Positions 52,051-62,275 of a DNA stretch of 64,000 nt are shown piece after piece. Below the pieces are notes generated by a model. The model was not told where the DNA came from. It saw only the letters and a list, made by a program, of their open reading frames with translations, and did not search any database. The stretch's first letter is position 1. Every line of letters begins with the position of its first letter. Origin of the DNA: Cladopsammia gracilis (lineage: Eukaryota; Cnidaria; Anthozoa; Scleractinia; Dendrophylliidae); assembly GCA_022457155.1 (NCBI GenBank), contig JAJGOT010000516.1, forward strand, positions 62,001 to 126,000. The letters are read 5' to 3'. The position numbers and the translations under genes are program-made.

Positions 52051-52804
52051 CTGAAATGATATGTAAATGAAAGCACTTTAACAAATGTTCAGTAAGTAGA
52101 AAACGACAATAAAATTGCCGTCAGGATTCATGTGCACAAAAACAAAACAAAAATCTCTGAATAACTGAAGATGGATTCCTTCTGATTAAGAGCTAGCGCT
52201 CCGAATGTTAGCTTTTGAATCTATTTTCTGATCAACGCAGCTGAGAAAGCCAAATTTTTATGTTTCACTCTCCCACGGATGCAGCACCCGACTAGAAACT
52301 TACCCCATTATACAGCGGTGAGACACACAATCAGGTCTTTCATTGCTTTTTACATGTTGGCAGATCAGTATTGTAATTTAAGGTCAGAGGTGCTATTGTC
52401 ACTGGGGTCCAAAAGAATTCTCTCCTATAAAGTTATTAGACGTGCGCATTATCCACTTATGACTTGCCACAATGCTTTTTTTCGGAATTTTGAAGCACAA
52501 AACAGCATCTTTCAGATGTTCAAAACACTTTATTTTAGGTTACTCGAACATGACTTCAAGCTATTAATTGAAAAATGCAAAATGGAAGATTTTCGGCCTA
52601 AACAAAAAGGTTAACACTGCATAATACAAAACAACAACAAGATCAAAGAAAACTATAGACAAGCAGAATAATTTATACTTACATGTAAGCCATTCCATGC
52701 TTTTATACTTACATGTAAGCCATTCCATGCTTATAGAGTTTACATAGTCTATGTTATTGTAGCTGATTATCGCCTTATTGCTACTGCATCTCCCCTTTTC
52801 ACAC
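52051..52804. other. Intron of ankyrin gene
   Basis: The plus-strand frame 52279-52614 is antisense to the gene and unrecognised. A 28-bp direct repeat (ACTTACATGTAAGCCATTCC) occurs twice at about 52678 and 52705. Confidence 0.5.
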
Positions 52805-54107
52805 ATAAGTACTATTTACGACTATATGGATGACTATATGAAGTATATAACGATGTTTAATTCACACACCTGAACACCTTTCTCTCCACATACTACTCTC
52901 ATCGCATAAGTACTTTTTACAGTGTACACATGTGGATGACTATATGAAGTATATAACGATGTTTAATTCACTCACCTGAACACCTTTCTCTTCCCGGACA
53001 ACTCTCACCTCATAAGTACTTTTTACAGTGTACACATGTGGATGACTATATGGAGTATATAACGATGTTTAATTCACACACCTGAACACCTTTCTCTCCC
53101 CGGACTACTCTCATCGCATAAGTACTTTTTACAGTGTACACATGTGGATGACTATATGGAGTATATAACGATGTTTAATTCACTCACCTCAACACCTTTC
53201 TCTTCCCGGACTACTCTCATCGCATAAGTACTTTTTACAGTGTACACATGTGGATGACTATATGGAGTATATAATGATGTTTTATTGACGTACCTGGACA
53301 CCTTTCTCTTCCCGGACTACTGTCATCGCATAAGTACTTTTTACAGTGTACACATGTGGATGACTATATGAAGTATATAACGATGTTTTAATTACGTACC
53401 TGAACACCTTTCTCTTCACGGACTACTCTCACCGCATAAGTACTTTTTACAGTGTACACATGTGGATGACTATATGAAGTGTATAACGATGTTTAATTCA
53501 CACACCTGAACACCTTTCTCTCCACATACTACTCTCATCGCATAAGTACTTTTTGCAGTGTACACATGTGGATGACTATATGGAGTATATAATGATGTTT
53601 TATTGACGTACCTGGACACCTTTCTCTTCCCGGACTACTGTCATCGCATAAGTACTTTTTACAGTGTACACATGTGGATGACTATATGGAGTATATAATG
53701 ATGTTTTATTGACGTACCTGGACACCTTTCTCTCCACGGCCTACTCTCATCGCATAAGTACTTTTTACAGTGTACACATGTGGATGACTATATGGAGTAT
53801 ATAATGATGTTTTATTGACGTACCTGGACACCTTTCTCTTCCCGGACTACTGTCATCGCATAAGTACTTTTTACAGTGTACACATGTGGATGACTATATG
53901 GAGTATATAATGATGTTTTATTGACGTACCTGGACACCTTTCTCTTCCCGGACTACTGTCATCGCATAAGTACTTTTTACAGTGTACACATGTGGATGAC
54001 TATATGGAGTATATAATGATGTTTTATTGACGTACCTGGACACCTTTCTCTCCACGGACTACTCTGACCGCAATTCCTGGTCCCTTAGAATCACTTGATC
54101 GTATCAT
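52805..54107 (-). repeat. 106-bp minisatellite containing copies of an exon end and splice donor
   Basis: About twelve units of 106 bp (starts near 52868, 52974, 53079, 53187, 53292, 53397, 53503, 53609, 53715, 53820, 53926, 54033) plus a partial one. On the minus strand each reads ATGAGAGTAGTCCGGGAAG.. to GGTGTTCAG|GTGAGT or CAG|GTACGT, followed by intron-like sequence with CACATGTGTACACTGTAAAA. The last unit at 54036-54107 is the real exon; the rest are copies of its 3' part. Confidence 0.92.
54036..54107 (-). CDS. Ankyrin-repeat protein, 24-codon exon with ATG
   Basis: Acceptor ATCTTGTTTAG, then ATGATACGATCAAGT.., donor GTCCAG|GTACGT. Phase 0: MIRSSDSKGPGIAVRVVRGE then KGVQ. It begins with the first in-frame ATG I see, directly after an acceptor, so translation may start here after a non-coding first exon. 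The 3' half is the source of the minisatellite. Confidence 0.65.
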
Positions 54108-55740
54108 CTAAACAAGATAACAAGTACTAGCTAGTTATTAAAATTATTAATAATGATTTAATTTATCCTAATGCCTTTAATTTTCGCACAGGTTTGAATT
54201 TCGTTATTTTTGCACACCATCAAAGATCAATCCGGACACAGAAAAGACGATGTAAATTTGCCACATAATCAGCGTACCCTTCCCTTATTTTATCGTGTAA
54301 ATGTGTTTATATGAAGAAATTCAACCCGGTTATCGGGATGAAATTGTGTACGTAATAGAATGCACGAAAATATTTAACTTTTTCTTTTCTTTGCTGTAAT
54401 TCTGAAAATTCTTATATCTTCCCTCATTTGCCATAGTGAAACCATTTTTTATAAATAAAAAAGTACAAGAATTAGTTGGAATGCTAATCTTGCCCTCCTC
54501 CAACAAAAATGGGAAAAAATGGGAAAATTTCCAGCCCGTCTTCTCATATGAACACATCACAAATTTTACAAAGGAAATGAGTGAGGCGAGATCTCGTAGC
54601 CAAGCCAGCCTGGTCAACCGGGTTCATATGAAGAGGCCCCTAATCTCCTAAAACATATCGCGCTACCGAAAGTGTTATCATACAATAGCAGTTATTACTT
54701 TATTATTCAACAAGATGTATAAGAATGTAATTAAAAATCTTTATTCCTAGCTGAATGAGTCGATATGGCAAAAGGTGTCTACGATGCGTATGAAATTCGC
54801 ACGTTTGATCAAAGCCAACTTTTCGTGGAATAGTTTGTTACTTTTCACTCTTCTGTTAATCATATACATATACCAAAGCTACACAGTATCCATTTGACAA
54901 TAAGTCGCTTTAATCACCACCGTGGATAAATAAAGTTTATTGCATTGTATTGTATTGTATTGTATTGTATTGCATTGCATTGCATTGCATTGCATTGCAT
55001 TGCATTGCATTGCATTGTATTGTATTGCATTGTATTGTATAGACAGCTTTTATAAATTTGTTTTCGCTTGAGTCAACTCTTCCTGTTTACGGTCCAACAA
55101 AGAGGTTACTCCTTAGCTAGTTGACTCCAGTTATTTCATTGTAGCAAGTTAGTTAAACAAAATGTGCTTTTGCTTTCTCTCTTGCTTCTTTATTCCTTAG
55201 AATAAACAGATTTGCCTAACTAACAAATCATCAGGTATTTGCAAACTTGCAATTTTTGGTCATGGTTCTCCAACTAAGTACCGTACTACACAACACAACA
55301 ACAAGACTCACAAGGAATATTGTTTCGAATAAATTCACGTATTTATCTCATGCTTTTGTCGACGCTTGTTCAAGACATTCAAAACTGCTATACACCTCGT
55401 GCGTGATAACACATCCCAAAACAAAACAGTAGCCATTTGATAATAAATATATCGGTTAATTTGTTCCCACTTGAGTTAATTCTTTTGTACCTGTTTACGT
55501 TCCAGCAAAGGAGTTTTATTCTTCTGTAACTAGTTGACTTCACACGCTTATTCTATTAACTGAAGCATGTCAGTTAATAAAATTTGTTCTTTTTCTGTTT
55601 GTTTCTTTGATTCGTTGCAAACAGCTTTGCCTGACCGAAAGATACGAGTTACAATTGTGGGTCACGGTTTTCTAACCACTACAGACGTCACTACACAATA
55701 GACCCACGTCAAGAAAAAACATTGATAAATTCGACCTCGT
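54108..55740. repeat. Intron or 5' flank: MITE, LINE tail, pentanucleotide array
   Basis: 54300-54645 has ends with TTTATATGAAGAAATTCAACC / GGGTTCATATGAAGAGG, a MITE. 54900-54945 ends AATAAAGTTTATTGCATTG and runs into a (TATTG/CATTG)n array to 55045, a CR1-like 3' tail. Nothing coding. Confidence 0.6.
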
Positions 55741-55805
55741 TCCCAGGGTCTCTCTTCTTCCCGCCCCCTGGAGGGGACGGGAAAAAGAGGGAAGAGAGAT
55801 CCCCA

Positions 55806-55876
55806 TTCTCGTCCCCAGAGCCGCTTGACCCTCTTAACCGCCAGAGCCTGAGTACGAGGGTCAAGGGGCTCTGGGG
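55806..55876. repeat. Foldback repeat, copy 1
   Basis: GTCCCCAGAGCCGCTTGACC pairs with GGTCAAGGGGCTCTGGGGAC. An inverted, almost identical copy lies at 58411-58489. A further hairpin (CTCTCTTCTTCCCG..) precedes it at about 55748-55798. Confidence 0.8.
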
Positions 55877-55883
55877 ACACACG

Positions 55884-55945
55884 ATCCGGAAGTCCTAGAA
55901 TCTAGGACTTCCGGTTGTTCTACGCAGGCTCAGAGTTTTTTCAAA
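55884..55945 (+). promoter_or_regulatory. Palindromic ETS-type site upstream of ATGGCGG
   Basis: CCGGAAGTCCTAGA-A-TCTAGGACTTCCGG (55886-55914), 14-bp arms, one-base centre. Each arm begins with the ETS/GABP core CCGGAAGT, typical of TATA-less housekeeping promoters; an ATG in strong context (AAAATGGCGG) follows at 55946. Confidence 0.45.
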
Positions 55946-56053
55946 ATGGCGGACGTGCAACTGCAATGTGAAGAACACGGTGCAAGAAAAGGCAGGATTC
56001 TGGCTGTCTCATTTCAGAAGTTGGACGTTTTTCTTTTGGCGAGGAGTAGTTAG
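55946..56053 (+). other. Possible first coding exon, plus strand
   Basis: MADVQLQCEEHGARKGRILA.., open to TAG at about 56051, no clear donor. Start context is excellent. Together with the ETS palindrome it suggests a host gene start. Another ATG in good setting (MASLADAEIFASRIQ, 56190-56236) ends at CAAG|GTATTAG but its phase does not match the next exon. Confidence 0.3.
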
Positions 56054-56526
56054 ATGCTATCGTTGAACTTTCGGCGGTTTTTGAGTCGTGGATGTGGTAA
56101 TAATCGTCGTAATTCGTGATCAGATAGTTCGAGGATTTTGGCTTATGAATAAGCTTACATCAGCTGACATTTAAACTTATAATCAGCTAATGGCTAGTCT
56201 GGCCGATGCCGAGATTTTTGCATCCAGAATTCAAGGTATTAGATGTTATTTACAGCCAAATATCAATCTGAATGGTATTTTAATTCACAAATCTTTGACT
56301 TCACTAATGAAATCTTTTGGACATTTCAAACTTACAAGTATATTATTTCCCTTTGGCTTTTATACAAGCTTTACTGGACCTTTTGAATTAATCTAAGACT
56401 GAACAGGAAAGAAAAATAAAGAGAAATGATGTCTAATGAAATGTTGGAATATGTGTTGTGGCTTTCTGTGCACTGAACTCTTTAATAAAATCACTGTTTG
56501 CATCTACCTGACTTTTTTTTTCTCAG

Positions 56527-56652
56527 AGCAGAGAATTCGCACCGTTATTTGGAGAAATAAAAAAAAAACTACCACTAAAAAATACCACTGTTATTGCAAA
56601 GGTCGCTGAATGGAGATCTACAAGTAGCCCAAAAGTCAAAGAAGCATTGCAG
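56527..56652 (+). CDS. Candidate 42-codon exon, plus strand
   Basis: Acceptor TTTTTTTTCTCAG, donor TTGCAG|GTGAATC. 126 bp open in phase 0: REFAPLFGEIKKKLPLKNTT then VIAKVAEWRSTSSPKVKEAL. Good splice sites and composition. A later candidate exon at about 57517 (acceptor TCCTCTTAG, IHGPHSLYSRSKLEDKH) is also in phase 0 and stops at about 57628. Family unknown; it would lie in an intron of the ankyrin gene on the other strand. Confidence 0.4.
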
Positions 56653-58410
56653 GTGAATCAACCAGTGATAGATTTCACTGTCATTGAATGTCATCTCCTA
56701 TCATTCTATTAAGTTTGGCTGCTGAAGGCCAATGTTCTCCAGTTCTGTAAACATAAAAATCTTTTTTTTTTGGCTTAAGTTCATCTCCACATCAGCTCAA
56801 AGAGGGATTAGGGTGATTAAGATAAACAAGCTGAGTGCAGATGCAAAAGACATGAAGACTGATTGAGCTCCAGCATCTGTCTTGGTTCTTTTGTACATGC
56901 ACTCACTTCACTCAACAGATTCTCCCTTTCCAGAAAACTCCATTTGAGCCTTTGCAGAGTTGATGGGCTTTTACAACAGATAACAAGATCCATTGTCATT
57001 TTCAGAAATGAAAGTCATTTTTTGAAAGACTATGTTAATATTTCATCCTTGTAAATCCTGCCTGTAAAATTTTGTATGTGAACTAAAGCCAACTTTTTAG
57101 CATGAGTTCTAAGATCAGCCTAAAAGGAAATGGAATCTATCTGTTTGGGTACCACATGTAGATATATGCCACTGTCATAATCATTTTAAAACAAAATTAA
57201 ACAGTCAAATGTTCAGAGTGAACTTGCATATTGTAAATGAGATAACAGCCTTGTAAAGCATCTTTTTTATTGGTGCCAGTGTAAGATTAGTAAGCCTGAT
57301 CACCTGATTTGGGGCCAGGCATGGAGAGTATTCATTACAACTGTGTTAGCTTCTTGCAGTTTCACAGATTGTCAATGTGGTAACTGTTACAGTTCATAAA
57401 TACTTAGTGTGCTGGATGCATAAAGCACCATTTGAAAAAGGCTCAGCTTTATATTGTGAGTCCTAGAAAAAGCAAGAGTAGTCGGTACTGAACCAACAGC
57501 TATCTTGTCCTCTTAGATACATGGCCCACACAGTCTGTATAGCAGAAGCAAGTTGGAAGATAAGCACATCACATGTACTGATCAGCATTCTGTTAGCCTG
57601 TTACAGGCAGTCAGTTACTGGGATTGATATGGAGTGAAAGCCAAGACAAGGAGGAAAGAGTACTTGCAATGGACTTCCTTTTACTTAGCATACTTGGAAG
57701 ACCTAGTGTGAAACCACTTAATATGATAACTGCCCAAATTATATTTTCCATAAAAAATAAACAATGAAAAATTGCAATAAATGTATGGATACACTTTGTT
57801 ATAAAAACAACAAATTAATTAGAAAAATGAAGTGAACCGCCATAACGTGCACGTAATATACTGAAATTCAAGAAAGGTGGCAAATTTTACTACGAAATGT
57901 GGATTTTGACAGAAATAATTGAGTACCTTTGAAATTTATAAATGCACTTGCCACAGTTAGTAAACCAAACTAGCGATCCAGCTGCTTTTTGATCGTCGTA
58001 AACAGCTGTTTTATCAAATAAGGGGATTCGTTAATATGTTCTGATCCACAAAATAGTTTCTCCGGACACTGCCTGAAATTGATAATCCTCGGTGGGTCAG
58101 TGAAGTTTTGTTGACCATGTTGTTTACGTCCAGCCAAAGGAATCCTCGTTCGAACTTCTTCCTCTAGTTAACAAAGTATAGCACTTAAAAACGCGCAGTC
58201 TTTGTCGTTAAAAAATAAACATAGTGTTTCTTAAGTATAAGCGTCTCAATCCAACACCTTCCGACAGTTAAAATGCAAGCTACAAAACGATTTTTCGACT
58301 GAATTTTGCATAAAATGATCACTAACTCGATTTCCCGGTAGTGTGACCTAATCTATATTTTTTACTTCCGTTTTAGATTTTATTGTTTCCAGACTAGCCA
58401 ATCAAATCCT
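56653..58410. other. Non-coding or intronic
   Basis: Apart from the candidate exon near 57517 nothing stands out. Confidence 0.3.
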
Positions 58411-58489
58411 GCGTCCCCAGAGCCCCTTGACCCTCGTACTCAGGCTCCGGCGGTTAAGAGGGTCAAGCGGCTCTGGGGACGAGAATGAT
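58411..58489. repeat. Foldback repeat, copy 2 (inverted)
   Basis: Reverse of 55806-55876 with one or two differences (GGCTCCGGCGG against CCGCCAGAGCC). Confidence 0.8.
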
Positions 58490-59442
58490 TTGTCTCGTGC
58501 ATGATTGTGTTGACGCTACTTCAATCAAAACCTGCTACACCCCCTTCTGGCAAAGCAGCTGAGTAAATGATCTAGTTTTTAAAGCATATTTGTGAACAAA
58601 ACGTTTAGACGAAATAGCAAGATATTTAATTCAAATGGAATGTTTTCATGCAAGTGATTCACTAAAGTTGCAGTCAACAGTCCAATATCCCTCAATATAC
58701 ATTGCATGTGTTAAGATACTTAGAGCGACTGATCTACAAACCATGGCTGTTTTTGTCAAAGATGAACAGCTTATTTTATAAGAAAGGACTGCTGATTCCA
58801 CGAGCAAATTCTTGAGTTTTTCATTATTCGCGCACCAGTCATCTTATCATTTATTCAGGTCGGTTTATCAGTTAATCAAGCTTACATGATTCATCATACT
58901 GCATAACAATCAACACTTTCTGTAGGAATTTAACGATTTGCCGCTCAGTCATAATTTTGTTGATTGCAATATATTTTTTTTTACAGAAATAAGCCAAAGC
59001 TTTCTAAAATACCCGCGATAAGAAAACAATAAAACACGTTTGTCGTTTGGCATTGTTTTCAGGTGTCTCGGCTTTAGTATAGCAGACACAGTAGCCGACA
59101 GTTTAAATTTTCTATTTATTAATAGTTGAATTTACCTCTACAGTTTCATTGACCGGGGATGAAAAAGCTTTCTTTTAAAAATTCAAAAAGAGTGCCTCAT
59201 ATAGCCTTCACAGTCAGTCCTATTTCACGTAACTCCGGCAGAGTTCATTTAGGCACGTACAACTTAGGCAGCAGCTGAAGCCGTTATGTTTAACTCAGCG
59301 AGTCGCAGATAACAACCGTCAGTGACGAATTTGCTTTATCTTCAAACTAAATGTGCATGTCAATTACGCTGTAATATCAAACAAAAGCAGTTTCTTGCAA
59401 CTATTTCCTTAGACGTTTGCTGTCGAACTATCATTTACTTAC
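58490..59442. other. Non-coding, nothing recognised
   Basis: AT-rich spacer without open frames or clear repeats. Confidence 0.3.
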
Positions 59443-59520
59443 CTTGCGTTTGCTTCGATCTTTCCTCGCTAAAACCCTGAAGCCGGAAAAAATAGCTTCT
59501 TGTGACGTGCAAGATACCCT
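59443..59520 (-). promoter_or_regulatory. Candidate non-coding first exon of the ankyrin gene
   Basis: A perfect donor on the minus strand, AAACGCAAG|GTAAGTAAATG, ends a GC-richer stretch (CCGGCTTCAGGGTTTTAGCG). It is the right distance and strand to be exon 1 of the ankyrin gene. Weak evidence without transcripts. Confidence 0.3.
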
Positions 59521-61072
59521 TCAAGTACTTGAGCTCATTACTTTTATTGTATATTCCGACCTTACACCACAACTTGGAGTTTTCTAGTTATGTTGCATCG
59601 TGAAAACAGATTTATTTTTATGTGTATCATAAAATTCGTTTCTCTTAACTTCTACGCTAGCTTCTGATGACAAAAGCAACACAATATCCGCTGGATAATA
59701 TAGACATATACACATATAATATATAATATATACATACCTCGGATGACCGATAAATGCAAAATTCGAAGCAAATTAGACTGCATGGAAACAATTTGGGTTA
59801 ATATGGTTTTCTACCCACAACTCAACGAATCGAAATGTCAAGACATTCAAATAAAATTGGTTGAAAACAGAAAATAAGCTTGTTCATTGTCCATTGTTTA
59901 GTGATGCTGCGTTTTCAACAGTCCAATAAACCTTTTTTAAGCAAGGTCCAATGAAGACAATTACAGTATGTACTTTATGTAAACCTGTGTTTGTTGTAGA
60001 AATTACATACTTTTATTTGTAATTACACTTTGTTATTTTCTTGTAATATAAATTTGCAATCTGAAAGTCAAACTCCTTGGTTAAAATGTTTAGCATTATT
60101 TAACAGTAACCCACATATAAGAACCTGCTTGATCTTGCTTCAGTGGCTAAACAGGTTCTTATATTTTTGGGTACTAAAATGGCAAATTTTTGCCAGCAGG
60201 TTCTTAAACCACTAGGTTCTTACACGCGGGTTTTTACTGTAACAGAACACAACAGGAACCACTGTTCAAGGGAATGAAGATATTTCATCATTTTTCCGTG
60301 ACAAAACGCTTCACGATTCGCAGAGTATAGAGTACTAAAGTTGACATCACAAAAACCTAAATTTGTGAAATTATGGGATTTGATGAAATGCTTTTCCGGT
60401 TAGCTGTCAAAATAAGTTGGTTGTTTCTATGAGGGTCCTAGTGTAGGAATGGTTTGGACGCTACAATAAATAGAATTTTACGGTGCTGGTTAAATTTCCA
60501 TCCACCGGATATTCGACGGTTAAGTCCAGGTCCATCGCTCTCGGCTGATGGCGAGAAATAACTCTCATGTGTTGTTTTACAGTTAAATGTTCTTTCGTTT
60601 GACGCCTTACCCTTTAATTTCCAAAAATCAAAATTCAAGAAAAAAATTATTTTGTAAACTATTCAGAAATACACGGTACCATGCAAAAATACTATTGAAA
60701 ATGTTTCATTTCAATGGTCACACCATAGGATTTCGTCAACAGACTCAAAAGTTAGAACTACAATATGGAGGCTCCATAATTGACAAACTATATCTGCAAA
60801 AAGGACACTACACCATCCCCTCAGTATGGCCAGTACCTTACGCATGCGCACAACCATATCACCCTGGTTGTTAGTACTGGCATAGTTTCTCCACATTTGA
60901 CTCTGGGAATGAAAGGGTTAACCCTTCACCATCCGTTGACTGTTCATGATAAAAAAATTCATTTGTTTGTTGCTTTAAAGCTGAACCATTTGACTACTGA
61001 CGGTTACCCAATTGAGACACCTTTTACATTGGTCTTTTATTTAGCGTCTCTATAACTAGTGATAACTTGCAG
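59521..61072. other. Spacer with one MITE and an unrecognised frame
   Basis: 60094-60243 has ends ACAGTAACCC.. / ..GGGTTTTTACTGT with AGGTTCTTA words inside, a MITE. The plus frame 60780-61055 has no recognisable content. Confidence 0.45.
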
Positions 61073-61288
61073 GGTAATAGGTCCATGATAACCGTCACGT
61101 CACCAAATGAAGAAACCATAACGAGGGAAAATGTTTCTTAGACCTAACGAGGGAAAACGTAACGATGGAAAAGTTGTTTTAAAACAGGTTTTCCATTGTT
61201 AGGTTTTCCCTCGTTAGGTCTAAGAAACATTTTCCCTCGTTATGGTTTCTTCATTTGGTGACGTGACGGTTATCATGGACCTATTACC
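61073..61288. mobile_element. Near-perfect 100-bp-arm hairpin MITE
   Basis: Arms run from GGTAATAGGTCCATGATAAC to ATGGAAAA and back with two mismatches in 100 positions; the loop is 16 bases. Within each arm AACGAGGGAAAA occurs twice. Transcription would give a long perfect double strand. Confidence 0.92.
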
Positions 61289-62063
61289 ACTTGCAGTGAC
61301 CAATTAGAGACAAAATCAGCTTGGTTTAGTTGTGTTTTAAACAATATCAATTCCATGGCAAAAACATTCCAGTTTCAGGTGTTTTAAGAAGTGGGAATCG
61401 TTTTAACCAGTGAATAAATGTAGGTTAACGGTACGGTGGCGAATTCACCCACTCACTCACTCGCGATCGCTCGCTCGCTCGCTCGTTCCATCACTCAGCT
61501 GCAAACTTAATGACGTTATGCTATGTTACGAATGTGTTTCGTAACAAGAACAACGTGAATCCAGCGATAACAATAACCTATTTGTTGTAAAGGAATATAA
61601 ACAACAATAATCTTAAAGATCTTTTGCATTTGGATGCAACATAAAAAGCGGATTTTTCAACAGAGACGCGTTTTGATGGGTATCTACTTTGAAATAGTAA
61701 AATTTGATCCTAATTAGGTGCGTATTCCAGGATGGTTGAGTGGTTTAACGTTTCCTTTTACGCTCGGACGGGAGACCTAGGATTCAAATCTTGCCCGGTA
61801 ACTTTTTTTGCCTTCGTCAAAAGTCGTTACGTTTAATTTAAAAAAATATATATCGAACCGTGTCAGTATTAAAACATAAGCTTACCGCAATATTGCGTTA
61901 ACATTTCTTATTCACCGGTTGGCTCTTAGGAGCCTTTGATTTAAGAGTAGTTTCAGTAGCAACGTAACTTCCAACAACTCACGTCACCTGAAATGGGAAG
62001 ACATTTATGCCGAGGAATGAAGTTGATTCTCATTCACAGTTTATTTTACGTCTGTTGGATTTC
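61289..62063. other. Spacer with microsatellite and tRNA-like head
   Basis: 61452-61485 is (CACT)n/(GCTC)n. The tRNA-like sequence is listed separately. Confidence 0.5.
61730..61810 (+). repeat. tRNA-derived sequence (SINE head or tRNA pseudogene)
   Basis: A box TGGTTGAGTGG (61734-61744), B box GATTCAAATC (61790-61799, one base off consensus), then a run of seven T. The class II-like A box fits Ser or Leu tRNA. The acceptor stem does not pair, so not a working tRNA. Confidence 0.5.
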
Positions 62064-62275
62064 GGGGCGCGTTCCATTCAACCAAAATTTCCGGAAATTT
62101 TTGTCCAGAACTTGAATTCTTCGGTTCGGTCCATCCGAAAGAGTTTAGGAAAAGTAGATGTACTTTTCGAGGTGGACCAGTCTTTTCGGTTCGACTGGTC
62201 TGACCTGGAATGTACCGTTCCAGTCACTTCCAAAAAAACGTCTGTAATTTTGGTTGAAAGGACCGCGCCCTGGTT
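62064..62275. mobile_element. MITE with CAACCAAAATT ends
   Basis: Ends GGGGCGCGTTCCATTCAACC / GGTTGAAAGGACCGCGCCC with imperfect pairing; internal TTTTCGG.. words. The frames 62007-62291 (+) and 62078-62458 (-) run through it and are not genes. Confidence 0.65.

Noticed and set aside
52805..54107. CRISPR-like array
   Set aside because: Units of 106 bp are almost identical throughout with no variable spacers; it is a minisatellite in an animal gene intron.
61730..61810. Functional tRNA gene
   Set aside because: A and B boxes are present but the acceptor stem does not pair and the B box is off by a base.
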